The notes beneath the pieces were generated by a model. It was not told where the DNA came from. It did not search any database and saw nothing but the letters and a program-made list of their open reading frames with translations. Below are positions 1-14,927 of a stretch of 64,000 nt of DNA, piece by piece (within the stretch, counting starts at the first letter, position 1; each line of letters begins with the position of its first letter). A program made the position numbers and the translations under genes. Origin of the DNA: Azadirachta indica (lineage: Eukaryota; Streptophyta; Magnoliopsida; Sapindales; Meliaceae); contig CM040446.1 of the NCBI GenBank assembly GCA_022749755.1, positions 13,788,367-13,852,366 of the forward strand, given 5' to 3'.

Positions 1-803
1 AGGTTTGGGGTTTAACAGTCCTGATAAATTCCATTATTGCTATTAGTGAAGCAAGCGAGCAGGAATTTGCCTGAATCGAAAAAATAGTTGTTCCCTTAAT
101 ATGTTGTAATTCTCTGTTGCTCGACTCGACTTCCAGCTCTTAGTCAAGGTCTTGCGATGCTGGAGGATGAGGCATAATATCAAATAATTTCTTTTGGGAC
201 GAAAGAAAATAGGAAGTAACTGAAACCCAAAAAAAAAAAAAAAAGAGAAAAAAAAAAAGCCATTGATTTTATGCAAGAGGCGACAACAGCGGCACAGTTG
301 GTTGAGGCCCAAAGATTTTTGGATTTGGATGTTAAATGTATAGCCCAGTTTATGATGTACTTTTAACTTATACGAGTACGTGAACAAAACTAGAAAAAGA
401 TGGGATGGGGGCCTTAGTTTTTGTTTACGGGATAAGAAAGAGCAAGTGAATTGCTTTGATGTTGATACTGGGCGTGGTGCGTAGGCAAAACCAAATGTGA
501 ATGTGAATGTGAATCTATGCTGTACCAGTCTTTTTGTGTGCTGGAAATGTGTGTGAGAGTCACATGGGGGGGTGGGTTAGATAATAGATAGACCACTCGT
601 GGATGAATTGGTGATCACACAAATTACAGAATTTATATCATCAAAAGGGAACATGATGCCATTGGAATCACATGTTCCTCCCATTTTTATCGCAAGAACT
701 TATCCCCTTGAACTAACTTCGTCAGTCACCGGACCCTACCCTTTTTAAAAAAGATCATCAAATTCCATCGTTTAGGTCCACCTCTGCTTATTTTTTTTTT
801 TTT

Positions 804-834
<31 letters not shown>

Positions 835-3800
835 CCTCATATTGGGTGTAGGAAGTAGGAACACCTTCAAGTGACACCAACATTCCTTGGGGGGAGAGAG
901 AGAGAGAGAGAGAGGGAGATTGTGAGCGAATGAAACCAAATTCCAAACTTCGAAGTGAATGCTGCTGAAGGAGAGGGAGAGGGAGATGGTGGGAAAGTGA
1001 AAGTCAGAGAAGTGAAATGACATTGAAATGAAATTGAATGCGTTTGGCAGACATGAATTTGACGTTTCAGATTCTTATGTCAGAATGATTTTTGCAGAGC
1101 AACAGCTACAGATACAGATACAGATACAGATACAGCAGCTGCAGGAGTAGCAGCAGCAGCAGCAGCAGCAGCACAGCCGTCCGTATTACTCATTGCCCGC
1201 CACTATTTCCCACCTCCCCCAATCCCCCTTCTTTTGCGTAAATAAAAGAAATTAAAAATAAGCGAATTCCTATTCTTAAAAAATTTTTAATTTTTACTTG
1301 CCAGCTTGTAATCTACTACAATCCACTTGCAGATCCCGAGGACATTCAATCATTATCGTTTTATATATCATCCTTTCATTTCTATATATAACCTCTCTAT
1401 TTTATCCAGTGTATACTTCAACATGTATATGCATATATTCTACAACATTACATCAATGATCCCAATATTTTCTGAGATGAGATGATACCCATCATTCACT
1501 TCAATTTTAAGTATCGAGGTCACGTGATGTTTTCCTTTCGAATATCATTATAATTTTTTTTTTTTTGAAATGAAAACACAAAATATTTTAATAAAAAAAT
1601 TTATATTTACTAAATATTTTTTCAACAATATTTAAAATTAAATAGAATCACAGTAACTTGCCTGAACATGAAAATTTGGTTTAATTAGTGGGGTTGAAGC
1701 TAATGAGACCGAGAACAGAAAAACTAGTCATAAAAAATAGTAACACACGACACACTCTCTACGAATTATATACATATATATATATATATAGGAGAAAAGC
1801 CCGAATCTCCCTAACAAATAAGCCCTAGAAATTGCCGAGAAAAATATGTTTAAGGCATGCATCTGTAGTTTGATTCCCTTCACCAAAAGAATGATAAGGA
1901 CAAAGACAGTTATGCTAGCTAGCTACACGTACGAAGTTAATAGTTCTACAAACAAAAAATACTATAATTTTTAGTAAATGGATCAATATCATAAGGAATG
2001 CAATGTAATATGGGGAAATGAGCAATGATTAAAGTGAAAAGATGATATTGAATAATTTTATACACTTGGTTTTTTTTATAGTGGTGGTGACCACATCCCC
2101 ACTTGATCATTTGACAGTGGCATAATAAGAAAGATTTCGCAGTAGTAACTCTGTATGCAGAAAATGCAGTCCTTGTTTTCTTTAATTGCAGATGAAATCT
2201 GATAAAAGGCATTCATCAGATACAATGTGTGATTGGAAGTAATAATAAACTTTGACCACTTACCACGCAGTAAGATAGCCATTCAATGAAATCAAAATAT
2301 TGAAGCAATATAGATTATCTGTAAAAGTGCTTCCTCTAGCTTTAGTGCCTTTCTATGTGGAGGATTCTCTGAATGCTTGAGATGGGAAATGCCAGTAGCC
2401 AAAAATGGTGGTCCATGAACTACTTTTCACAAGGGGTCATTGATGTATGGTTTTATGAGTTGTAAGCTAAAGCTATACATATATATATGCTTGGACAGAC
2501 AAAGTCTTTTCTTTCATATTTACTTTCTGAAAGAGAAAAGCCAAGGGAATACATTTCTTCATTGATTTCATTCCATAATTCAAGTAAATGAATAATATCG
2601 GAAACTAAAACAAAAAATCTGTTTGTTTTATGGTAAACATGTAGTGTCAGGAGAAGGAAACAAATGACATATGATATTTCATGCAACTTACCCGGCTCCT
2701 TATTCCCCCACTTAAAATGAATTTTCACCTAATGCATCTTGAATTGATGAACATCATGTTGCATGCGTTTCACGACTCTCCAAAAATATCAAGTGTGTAT
2801 TTTCCAAGTGAATGTTGTTTACCAAATGTTATGTTATATATTTTTGGAAATGTTTCCTACTCTACCGAATGCTTCACTTTAGCAATTCAGATCGACCATA
2901 TAACATGTGATTCAACTCCCTTTTCTAGCATAGTTATGTATTCCCATATATATATATATATATATATATATGTATACATCCTTCGTTTTTCGAACAGATT
3001 GATTATCAGAGTATTAAAAGATCACCAATGTAATCCTTATAGTACTTTGTGAAAGGGGTAATGAATCAATTTAGGCTTGTCATGTCCCTATGGAGGATGT
3101 AATCAATCATCATGAAATAATAGTTGTTAGTAGAAACCTGTAAAAATTTCCTTGAAATTCATTTGAGGGAACTAAATAGTTATGGGGCATACAGGATACA
3201 CTCATTATTAATGTTCAAAGTTTGATGTTATTTATCCATGCATGGCATTTTAAAATGGATAAATATAGCTTATAAATACTTCTAAGAAATCTCATAACTA
3301 TTGAGTTGATGTGCCGTTCTTTTCTGATATCTTAGGAAAATTAAAGCACGATGCTGAATAGTTTAATTTCTATATATTTTACTAGAGTTACCCGAAACCT
3401 AGTTATTTAATTTGACATCTCGTTCTCGAGGAGTTCTTCCGTAAGCACGCCATCAGAAACCTAGCTAGATATCTACGTTAACCCTACATGTATTTGACCT
3501 TGATTCTAACTCAACCTAGGCTTCTTTATCACAAGTGTCCTTACGTACACTCAAACTTTAATATGTTTCTCATTTAATAAATATTCACCATTCATATGCA
3601 TGGACAAGTTATTTATTAGCGGAGAATGAACGGATTAATTACCAAAACTACATATTTCTATCTACATTAAAAAAAAAAAGAAAACCGTGTATGAAAAGTA
3701 TTATAAGATGTTACAGCTAGAATTATCATAATAATTTATTTAGTCATTATCTTCACTTGGAAAGTCAAGCATTAACGGACAAATTATGCAACAAACGGAA

Positions 3801-3976
3801 GTAGCTTGCTTACTTCGGAACAAGTAAATAACATTCTCTAGTTAAACAACTTCAGACAAATAAACATTAAACGAGGATATAGAAATATGTCTTCCAACAC
3901 ATTGAAGTCAATTCTATTTCCTTTTTTGCTTTACGAGCTGAGACTTCAGTGAAGTGATCTTGTAAAATCAAGACCA
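1..3976. other. intergenic, no supported gene
   Basis: I see no convincing coding region here. Open frames are short, low in complexity and match nothing I recognise. The stretch contains poly-A/T runs, a GA-rich run near 893-914, a GATACA hexanucleotide repeat near 1108-1131 followed by a CAG/AGC run near 1148-1173, and TA runs near 1770-1790 and 2947-2971. Its right end is the 3' flank of the minus-strand YABBY gene. Confidence 0.6.
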
Positions 3977-6900
3977 TCATTTATTCAGCAGTGCAGCCCT
4001 TGATACGAGACGCTTCTCAGAAGCCTGCGAGAATTCATGATAGCACTGAGTAAATAACTGAAGCAATATGTTTACAATGTTTATAAGAAGTTATTATATA
4101 CGTGAGAGTCTCTCAATATTACTACTGTGGAATGCTAACATAGCAAATCGAAGAGTATGGAAGCCCTTAATTCGAGTGGCCAAGTATAATTATCACTAGA
4201 TCACTCAGTTTTACCTCTTAGGATCAAGTAAAGTAGGTATGCATGAAATTTGAATTCCCCCATTTCATAAATCAGAATTCTAACAAGGCCTTTAAACTAT
4301 TCAAGAACCAGGTTTCTTCCAAGTAAATTAGGAGCCACAATATTAAGCAAAGTAGTGGTAAACAATTAAATGTAAATTTTCTTGAACTCTTCAAATACAG
4401 CTACTTCAGGCAAAAGAGAACTTTCATTGTCATTCTGCGCTTAATTACTATTGCTCCAACTACAGGTGGTATATTAAAAAATTATGTACTTTCATTAACT
4501 CAAGGATACTTACATCATCCAGCTTAGGTTGATTGTTGGTCTCCAGCATCAGCCCAAAATGGATATGAGGGAAGTGTGCCCACTAGTAAAAACATAAGGA
4601 TGATAGTTAATAACACAGAAAAAATTGATTTGATGAGTTTTGGGTCGATTGTATGTGAAAGTTCCTTAATTTACGTTCCTATTTACTTACATTCTTGGCA
4701 GCAGTGCTGAATGCTTCCCTATGGCTGATATCCGGATTGTTAGCCTTAATCCTCTGAATCTCCTCTCTACATTATCACATCTTTTCCTTAGAATCACTAA
4801 TGAATAATAAAGGCTTAACGTGAAACAGATACTAAACAAGAAAGAGCCTAAGTACTGTTTCATTAATTACTTTATAAACTGGTTATAAGCAGAAGGTACT
4901 CGCTGCCTCTTCTCGGGAGCTGAGAATGAAATTACAGCACATGAGTCATATACAATAAAACAGATTAAGAAAAAGAAATAACAGCTTGCAAGTGATATGC
5001 AAACGCATTATCCAAAACTATGAGAGACTCACGTCGATTCGCAACCCTTTCCTCAGTGGCATTGTTTGTCGGTGCTCGCATTGTCATCTTGTTGTTGCAT
5101 TTGGAGGAGGAGGAACCCAAATCAATTCTGTACTCTGGTGAGGTGTAATTTGGAGCCTGATAGATATTTAAAATTCGACCAAATAATTCAAAAGGCAGAA
5201 GATGTTATTATCACTTGTTAAACGCCCTTAATCAGTCGATTAAACAAAATTACAATCAAGGGATGTAAACTCTTTTAGGTGCTTTTTAATTTTTATTTGT
5301 GCTTCAAGTGGATAGGCTTTCTACTCATTAATTTAAAAAAAAAATAGTTTCTGGCAAGAAGAAAGAAGAAAGAAGAAAGAAGAAATGAAATGAATGTTTT
5401 CTGTATTCAGGGGAATAAAAGTTTACAAGCTTGTATGGGCTGTGGGTTCACAATAATAGGAGAGAGAAGTTGCCGAAAGAGTTGAAATGATGTTTTATGA
5501 GAGATAAAAGGAAAAAGGAGAAACCGGCATTGAAGTGACTGAATCCGTTAGATTTGTAGCATCTGAACTAAAAGCAGGAGTGCAGATAATATATAAGCGA
5601 CGAGGGCTTTAAGATCTGAAAGCCGCAGTAAACTTAGCTTTGTTTGCACAGTAGAAGACAATGCCCTTGAAAAGAAATCGTTAAAACCTATATGCTCATC
5701 TTTCATGTCAATCAAATCGAGGTAGTTTTCTTTAAAAAGTACTGGCTTAAGAAAACCCTAGTGAGGAGAGAATGCTGAGCCTGAGCATGAGCCTGAGACT
5801 TAGATGGGCTATTAGGACAGTCCCTGACGCATAATACGACTTTGGCCGCAAAACCCAGCTCTACGAAAAGCAAAAAAGATAGGTTTTGGGTTACGGCGGC
5901 TGCTAAGTTTCTCAGTAACGTAGCCATTCAAGAGAGAAATGCTTTGAAAAACTCGATCCGTGACTTGAAGGCTTCGATTTCCTCAAAAAGAGTAATGCCC
6001 AGAAAACCCTAGATTTCTGAGGCTATAAATGCCATAAACTTAGCTGATATATAAAGACAGATTTAATATAATATATATATTATATTATATCACCTGAACA
6101 TCTTGCCATGAAAGTGACTGAAACGCAGCAGCCATATTCACGGACCATAGATTGGCGCAGTGCCCGCATCGGACGGTCACGATGTCAAACAAGCTGCTGC
6201 AAGGAACACTCACCTGCATACATCCATCTAATAATTAGTTTTGCAAGATCAAATTGTGACTAAGACAGTGAAGAAAAAGGGAGTAAAAAAAAATGCAGAT
6301 CAGAAACTAAATTCAGAAATTGGGTTCTGGTACTGATCTTCTCTTGTTCTGAGTAAATGAAATTCAAACAAACAATTCTAAGCATGGAGAAGAAGGGAAA
6401 AAAACACGGAAAATGACCAAATTGTCAAAAGGGTAACCCGAAAATAGAAAAAATTAGGGTGCATGGTGAGATTTCATAGTGTTCTTGTAGTTGGATTATC
6501 TGAAGGATATACATCCAACTCAGATGTTTGTTCTCTTTGCTCTCAATTAAAGATGGAAGCTATTTGGTAGGGGAAAGGGAAAGCAAAGCTAGCTAAAACA
6601 GCAGAAAATCAAAGGGTTGAACAAGTTGCCTCATCATCTTATCATCCAAAGCTTGTTTTGACGTTAAAAGACTCCTTATTTTTGTTAAAATAATATATTA
6701 AACCAATAATCCCTCTCTCTGGTTGATAGCTAGCACTTCTGGACCTTCAGGTATGACTTTTCTTTGACTGCAAAAGGAGGAGGAAAAAGAAAAGTCTAAA
6801 CGATGGAGACCTGACTGTAACAAAATCAAGAAGCCACAGAAATAAAATCAATAAATTTGAGAAAAATATATATATATCACGAGGAGAGGAACTGATCACA

Positions 6901-7030
6901 GAAGCAAAGACTAGCTTTTATCAGGATCTAAAATGTTCTTTCTTGTTAGGTATATATATATGTACACATGGAGAAACTGGACGCAAGCAACAGAACTTCT
7001 TATATATAATTAAAGACGTTGGTGGGAAGG

Positions 7031-7066
<36 letters not shown>

Positions 7067-7210
7067 GTAAAAACTGAAAAAGCAGATCATCATCATGTAT
7101 TCCATTAAACAATAGCCAGCTCTCAGATCAGATACCGCAAGAACTATGTTGCAAAAGTTGCAGGGGATGTAGCAGAGTTGCTCAGCCGCAACATCGATGC
7201 AGCTCGACAT
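3977..7210 (-). CDS. YAB5: YABBY transcription factor (YABBY5-like)
   Basis: YABBY proteins are plant nuclear transcription factors that help set abaxial identity and lamina growth in lateral organs. Seven exons join in frame: 7210-7136, 6213-6094, 5156-5033, 4919-4871, 4766-4691, 4582-4514 and 4024-3977, giving 186 residues and a stop at 3977-3979. All introns are GT-AG. The start is [11 protein letters not shown]. Exons 1-2 encode the C2C2 zinc finger, with CNFC in exon 1 and CGHC in exon 2 (about residues 15-50). Exons 4-6 encode the HMG-like YABBY domain ([19 protein letters not shown], then [14 protein letters not shown], then [11 protein letters not shown]). The tail SRAALLNK lies on its own small last exon after a 489-bp intron. 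Domain order, length and exon pattern are normal for the family. Assignment to the YAB5 rather than YAB2 subgroup rests on overall resemblance. Confidence 0.93.
5157..6093 (-). other. intron 2 of the YABBY gene
   Basis: A 937-bp AT-rich intron between the zinc-finger exon and exon 3. It holds a 71-codon open frame (5712-5927, minus) with no family resemblance, which I treat as chance, and a short palindromic TA stretch near 6067-6090. Intron 1 (6214-7135) is similar in size and has TA runs near 6867-6877 and 7031-7053. I see no other element in either. Confidence 0.75.
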
Positions 7211-8448
7211 ATCTTTCAGGCAACTAATAAAAGAAACACCTTGACCCAAGAAAGAGGAAGAAGAAAGGCAGAACAGGCTCTTGCAAATTGCAAGAAACAC
7301 GAATTAAGCAGAGAAAAGCAAACAACACTATCTCTAGAGAGAAAAAGAAATCTTTTATTCTCTATACCCTTTGCTTTGAGACCGGGTTATGTATCACAAC
7401 AACAATACAACCTTTATATATAGGAATAGTAATACATGTATATATATAGAAAGGACAGTGCAGTGAAATTAATTCAAAATTAAAATAAAAGTGAGAGATA
7501 GGATCCAAAGAGTATTTGAAAGAGAGAATAAGCTTGTTATGCTAACGCGATAAAATAAGTGGGCTTTAGTAGTGCCCACGGCAGGCTGCAAATGCTGCTG
7601 GGACCTGCAATGGAAAAATAAATAAATAAAGAGGTGGTAATGCTTTTTAGGGAAAACCGGGTTTTTTTTTTTTTTTTTTTTCTTTTAAATTTCTCAAACG
7701 GAGAGTGAAAGAGGAGAAGAGGGTTAGGGGCTTGAAGGAGAAGAAGAAGAAGAAGAAGAAGGAGAAGAGGAGAGAAAGAGGAGATTTTGGCAGCATTACC
7801 AAATACAAGAGCCGTGGCCATACCATATCTGTCCATATGATTTTGTTGTTATTACGATGAAATGAGTGCGACCACTGAGCTCCCCCCTCTTTCCTCTGCT
7901 ACACCAACAGCGGACTATGGGGGCGAAATTTTCATTTCTAATTTCTTTATTTTATTTTAATTTTATGTAATATATGTTTCAAATATTCTTTTAATATTAA
8001 TTGTGCAATTTCTAAGTATTACTTTCTCAAATAAAATGAATTATCTTGAATTAATTATAAGCCTTCTAAATTAAATATTATCCTAATTAACATTCTGTTA
8101 AATTAAAATTTAATTATTGCTTGATTTAAGATTGTATATTCAAAGACTATGTGTTTATATATCTTAATTTTATGTATGTATTTCTCGTATACTAGCATCG
8201 TAGTTCTAGAATTAACCTAGGAAGAGGTGGTGTCAACCTCTAATTTTAAAATATTAAATATTCTTCTTCCTTGGATTAAAACTAAAGGGTGATAGAGTAT
8301 CTTAACAGTAAGTATAGATTCTAAAGAAGCCCGGTTGCAGTTAATTTAATTATTTTTTTCACTGTTTAAGAAGATATCATTAATTAATTAATTTTATTAG
8401 GAGATGTAATTCTACCTCATACACTAAACGGGTGAGATTGTACGTGTG

Positions 8449-8484
<36 letters not shown>

Positions 8485-8552
8485 GAGGATTTGACAAATT
8501 AAATTTTACGCCACGGACACCGACCCCATGTATCAATGGAGATATATGATAT

Positions 8553-8586
<34 letters not shown>

Positions 8587-9000
8587 TAGGAATAGGAGGT
8601 ATGTAGTAATAGCCAATAGGTGATTATTAATTAATGGTTGATTAATTAGGAAGAGTAAGATAAATGATGAATTAATTAATTGATAATATATATGTATGGG
8701 AATTGGGAAGGGGACAAAGAAAATAAAAGCAGGCTCCGAATAAGGACCGGAGAGAAGATGAGAAAATAATAAAATTATTGGGATCTCTTCTTTGTTGAGT
8801 TATCCAACTTGATAACGGACTCGGCAATGCTGCTCTACCTTCCGTCCTTTTCCATGTCTGCTCTATTAATCACTCTTCCACTCCCAGTATTAATATTAAT
8901 TTAAATACCATACAATGCTACCTTTCATTTCGACACACACACATATACATATATTAATTTCTAGCTACCTAGCTATATATATATATATATATATCTTCCA
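7211..9000. other. 5' flank of YABBY gene
   Basis: This is the upstream side of the minus-strand YABBY gene. It includes a purine-rich GAAGAA run near 7736-7780, whose complement is a CTT-rich leader-like tract, and a poly-T near 7663-7681. Further out it is AT-rich with long TA dinucleotide runs near 8453-8482 and 8558-8583. I cannot place a TATA box or transcription start with confidence. Confidence 0.4.
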
Positions 9001-10667
9001 TTATTGAAGCATATATATATTTTCCACTAATTAATTATTAATACGTAACTAACCAACTATATTTTCAGTTCCTTTATGTTCAAATAAAACCACACATATC
9101 AATGCTGCAACATATATTCTAATTTATTCATGAACAGTCTTTGATTATCAACTACAACTGTAATCGGATCGCTGAATTTGTATAGAACATTTTTCTGCAA
9201 TTCACCATATATATATATATATATATATATTGCAAAACAAAAGGAAAATAATTCAATTTTCAATTTTCAATATATATTTATGTGTTATTCGATTTTTATT
9301 ATTTTATCTCTGTTATTTTATTGCATATTTTAATGTCCATAACTAATAATTAAATGATTAATCACCTCATACTACTACTACAGCAGTACTGCAACCAGAA
9401 ATAACTTGGTAGGGGCCGATTTAAATGACAACAAAATAATTATTGATTAATTATTTTTGAATGTTGAAAAATATGTGGATAAAAGTTAAGTTTTCGCAGA
9501 TATTTCATTCTTATTATTATTATTATTATTTTTTATGTGTTTATGTGTGGCTTAATTGTTCACATCTATTTTTGTTTTCTCACATATATATAACGAATAA
9601 AAGGAAAAAAAATATTAAATTATAAATAAACAAATAATAACAAATAAAAAATAAATAAATTGTGGTTTCTTTTTTTGAGTACAATTACATCCCTTATTAT
9701 TAACACTAAACTTTTACTGGGAGTTAAAGATACATGTTGTTGTGGCGCATGTCAAAAATCTTCGCACACAGGATACCAAATTAAAAAATAAAAAGAAAAA
9801 GGTAGCTGAGGATTGATTAGAATATATTAATGTACGCAGGATTAAAATCATGTACTTAACAAAAAATAATTTTTAGATCTTTTTGAAAAGGCTAATAATG
9901 TTAAATCCAATTTTTAAGGATGACACAAGATTTTTCGTGGCCCATGAAGCAAAAAGAAAAATATTAATAATTACACATGATTAGTCATTAGTTCATGGGC
10001 AATAATATATTATAGGTGAAAAAAAAAAGTAATTATGCCCTTTATTTTACCTTTTATTTTTGTCTAAGAAGAAAAAAAAAGATAACCAACAAATCAAATT
10101 GTTAGCGAACGGTGACCAAAAATTAATCCTTGCTGGTAGGATATAAGAGAGTCAATCACAACAGGTGTGACGTGATGCAACTCTTCTTAAATTTTTAGAT
10201 TCCTAAATAAAAAATTTATCCTGCTCTAATATCATACAAAAAAAATCTTGAAAAAGAGAAATTATATTTACACTTGCATTTAAGATGTTTTATTTTTATA
10301 ACATCACAATTTATAGTAAAAACTGATAAAACAATAAGAGTAACAAAATTATGTCATGATTTAATTGAGATATATTCTCATACAAAAACTTAGTTCATAA
10401 AGATAGATTTCAATTATTATATATATATATATATATATCTATCTAGTAATTTAACAATGAATCTTGTAAGTCGATGTTTATTATTATTATTTTTATCTTG
10501 AAAAATTTTAGCCCTAATTGTTATCATTTGCTATTTATTTATTAACAACGATATGTGACATATATATGAAAGGTGAAAATTTCATTAAATAATAATCTTA
10601 TTTCATGATTTCATGTATATATAGGATTGTATAAGATTCTGATACATATAATACATCCAATTCTAGT

Positions 10668-10698
<31 letters not shown>

Positions 10699-13600
10699 TT
10701 TCTAATAGAGTTCAATACTTTTTGTTAACATGCATGTATAAAATTAAAGTTTCAATGGAACATGCACACTCTCAGATACTTTGAATATAAGTTATTTAAT
10801 CAAAGGTTCTTATGCTTTAGTGTGCTCTTATAATAAGGTATATTTAATATATATCAAAATATTATAATTTTGAAATTATAACTATTATAAAATAAAATTA
10901 TTAATTTTAAAATTAGACAATAAAAATTAACTAATTTTTAGTAAAACTTTATTTTGATCAAATATTAAATTGTGTGAGTATGAATTTAAAACTTAATTCG
11001 TGGTAATATTAACTATAAAACCCTCTTAACTCTTATCATAATTAGAATATTCTCATATTCATAACTATTATTGTATTCTTATTAAATTAATTTTGTACAA
11101 TTTTATTCGGGTGTTGTAGTTTTTATTGTATCTGTGTATGTATATTTTAGTACAGATCAATGATTCCATAAGTTTACACATATATTATTACACTTTTTTG
11201 TGGACCATTGAATTAAAGAACTTCTAATGATTGAGATTGAATTTAATATGTGTATTAATTATAATATATTAATTACATGTTTAAGATTTAATCTTAATTG
11301 TAAGAGGGGTTTAAATTTAATAGTCAATGATTAATATAAAAATACATAATTAATATACTATTATTAGTATATATATTAAATTTAATTTCAACTATGATAT
11401 AGGATTATTGATATAAAAAAGTATAAATATATGTATTAAAATATAAAACTGTTAATTTATACATATATATATATATATATTTTTTTTTTTTTTACTAAAT
11501 TATTAAAGAAGAAAAAAGAAAATAGTAGTGGTCCTGAAGCGCTTGCTGCAGAGCAGACATGTCTAGCTAAATTAATGGATATCTTGAGAGGTGTGAAGTG
11601 TTGTATATCATAGTTTTCACTTTAATATATGTATATAAGTCGCGTGAATTAAAACGTACGATTGAGGAGGGGAAAAGGCTATAATAACACAAACAGCAAA
11701 GTTTTCATTCATGTATGTAAAAGTTATAAACCTGCAGGTAAAGAAAGAAAAGGATACATAGGTATAGCATCGATCACCAGGCCTGCATTTAATATTATTG
11801 GAATTAATGAATGATCTGTCACAATATTCTTTTTATTTCTGGAGGGAGCCTGGGTGGGTATGACCATGTATATGCTATCAACTTCTCCATTTCTTAGGCC
11901 TAAAAGGTTCTATCCTCTTTTTTCAGCACCTAGAGCTTAGCTTAGACAAATAACTAATCATATATTAATATATATGTGTGTGCGTGTGTGAATTGAATTG
12001 AATTAATAAGTGTTTATTATATATTTTGGAACTTTTAAATTTATGGGGTCTTGAAGAGAATAAGGGTCTCTATCTCAATCTTAATTTGGAACACGTTATA
12101 AGCTTCCATATTATTCTTATTACCTTATTAATTGATTATCTGACTTTAATTCTCCATTATTCTAGATGACGATACGACTGGAAGAGACTAAAAAGCGTAC
12201 ATAATTAATAATTGAGAAGACAGAGATATGTGTATACAGAGGGAAGGGAACTTCTCATTTCTCATGTGGTGTGTCTTTGATTTGAAGGTCAAATCTTACT
12301 TTATCTTGATTTTGATAGTTCAATTCCTCGGAAGAAAAAGAGACTAATATTGCTTGCTTTCAATCACCAGCCAATCAATCGAAAAAACTGTTAAAAAGGA
12401 AAGAGGAATGGTGTTCTTTTGTCTACTTGTTTATACATACATATGTCTGTATCAATATCATCAAATTATTCAAGCTTATTTAATTTACTTGCACTTCTAA
12501 TATGTCAATCAGTACAATTAATACAACAATAACGCTTTCACTTTTCTATTTAGGATGATTGATTAATTGTATATCAACTAGGCCTAGACGTTGATATATA
12601 ATACATATTAGCCAATATGGATATATAACATGAAACAAGAATGTAATATATGTTACACGTACTGCATATATCAAGATATATAACTAATATAAAGAGATTA
12701 CTTTTTGTAAATATTAACATATTAATTTACATTATGCATATACAATTATACATCATTCTAAATATTTAAGTAATTTCAATATATATGTCATGTTATCACA
12801 TTAATAGGAGGATTTCGAATCCGAAAAATTTGGCTTTGAGCGACAAGCCACCTAATCATAAGTGTTCAAGATCATTAACCTGATCACTTCATGAGCATTA
12901 TATATATTTTATATATTTTAGTTGATTATTTTTACTTTTTCATAACATGAAAATAGAAGATTGATTAAGAGATCAATTTTTTCCTGCATCAACTTTGGAG
13001 GAGAAATTTCTTTAATTATATGTTAAAGATATACAATGAAAAAAATAAGTGAATATATTTAAATAAAAATGAATATTTGTCAAATACTTTTAATTAACTA
13101 TATATCATTACATTCAAATTTTAGTAGAAGTATGTATAGCTGTTTCAAAAGCTTAGGCAGAATTCAAGAACTTACATAACCATATTCTTACATTTAATTA
13201 ATTGCTTCGAATATCCTTGCACCAAAATTTCTTCCATCTTTGCTTTCACTTTTCCTTCTATAATTGTATGATGATTGTACTTGCTTCGAAGGATGCCAAA
13301 ATTTTTTTTTAAAAAAAAAAAAAAAAAAAGCTTTACGAGGGATAAATTAATTAATGCATGGACAAGCCAAGGCAAATTAATCAAACCAAATATTTGACTA
13401 ATTATGTACGTACTTAATGGCTGAAGAGACGGCAGCAGGCCTCTATATATGCAGTTACATACAGCTTTTAATTTTGTGTGATTTAGGCAAGGAGACGACA
13501 GGCCTGCTGATCGATCACAGCACCACGAACCAAACTCCGATGATGCCGCAGCCTTGCTTATTGATATATAAGAGATCGCGTCCAATTAATTACCACTCAA

Positions 13601-14400
13601 TCAGAAATTACGTGAGCAATCTTCCTTCTGACCTTAATTTGCATATATAAGCAGCTTCTTTCTCCATCAGAAGAACATTTTCACTTGCTTCTTAAACCTC
13701 GCCACCAACTTTTTTGCAATTTCCTCGCTTTCTCGTGACCAATATTCAAATAAATAAAAGAAGATACGCCTTTGACGTTCAATCATGAAATTTGATTGAT
13801 GTTTTTGATCATTGAGAAATAAATTTAACGGAAAGAAACATATGTATGATGAATTAAAAAAGGCAAGTGTGGAACCCATTAACAGGGGCACCACTCGAGC
13901 AAACATTATAGTTCCAACAAAACACGAACTTGTTGACAATTTAATCATGAAAGCTCGTTAATTAGTGAATCAAGTACAAAATCATAAATCACTATGTAGC
14001 TTTGGTCCTACTCTCCCTTGTATATAGAATGATACTAATTGAATTTCTCGCTCGGACAGATGAAGAAAACCCATTTCTTTGTCATTGTGTCCTATTTTGA
14101 TGCGTGATTCCTGTATGTATATTGTACCTGCGCCAATCACCTACCAAATCTTGCTTTCAATTATAATGTATTCAATGCACGCAATGACTTATCGCTGATA
14201 ACTTGTTGCATAAACGATCGACCTTATTTAACACACGGGCCAAAATTGCTTCTCTTTTTGTGAATATTAGAATTGGGAACAGTTGAACACATTTTATGTG
14301 TTCTAGATAAAGGCAAGGTACTTTAATAATGGTTTTGCTGGCTGTGCAGGAGGCTTTAGTCCCGGTGAACTCAATATCAAGGTTGGTAAAACAGCTCTCC
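9001..14400. other. AT-rich intergenic DNA
   Basis: No gene can be supported. TA runs occur near 9208-9230, 10419-10438, 10675-10697 and 11462-11480, and there is a TTA run near 9512-9530. Near 11241-11263 a 23-nt AT-rich string is identical to one inside the third fold-back element at 55462-55484, suggesting a diverged relative of that repeat here. Minus-strand open frames near 13667-13948 and 14172-14426 look protein-like in places but match no family I know. Confidence 0.5.
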
Positions 14401-14846
14401 TCATAAAAAGTGCTTCTCTTTCCCACTGATAAACAATTTTAAGTGAAGGATTAAATTATTTTTCTTTTTTTGAGTCCCGATCGAGAATATTTTGGTACAT
14501 AAACCATGTGCAATTGCCTGTCCTTGTAATGACTGGACTGGGCCCTATATTCCTAATAAGTTGGTGTCTTGTGGTCCAAAGCGGTAAATTTTTTCATAGG
14601 GTTCCTCCGGAAAAGCCTTTGCCGCCCGATATGCTACAGAATAGTAATAATCAAGGTTTCTTGTACGAAGAGAACCAACATTACGATGTCACGTGAAGCT
14701 CAATCACAAAAAACTTTGAATTCCGCAGCCCCAAGCTGTCTATATACGTCTGCAGGACATATTATATATATAAGCACGCAGATATTATAGTGTTGGAAAT
14801 ATTTATATACCAAACTTAGCTCTTTTAGACATACGTGTTGTTCATC

Positions 14847-14924
<78 letters not shown>
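14847..14924. repeat. compound (AT)n(GT)n microsatellite
   Basis: A short AT run passes directly into about 31 uninterrupted GT units (14862-14924). It is one of the longest perfect dinucleotide repeats in the window and likely to vary in length between individuals. It is intergenic. Confidence 0.95.

Positions 14925-14927
<3 letters not shown>

Noticed and set aside
43..387. 114-codon minus-strand frame rich in Phe
   Set aside because: Its Phe run comes from a poly-A tract on the plus strand, and it matches no family.
5712..5927. 71-codon minus-strand frame inside the YABBY gene
   Set aside because: It lies wholly in intron 2, between exons that join perfectly in phase.
7537..7836. 99-codon minus-strand frame with a Leu run upstream of the YABBY start
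   Set aside because: The Leu run reflects a GAA/GAG-type repeat; more likely leader or promoter DNA.
12806..12850. Another GAATCC string with nearby short stems
   Set aside because: No cloverleaf of tRNA length fits.
13417..14426. Several 75-95-codon frames on both strands
   Set aside because: They overlap in conflicting frames and match no family; parts resemble protein, but I cannot support a gene.
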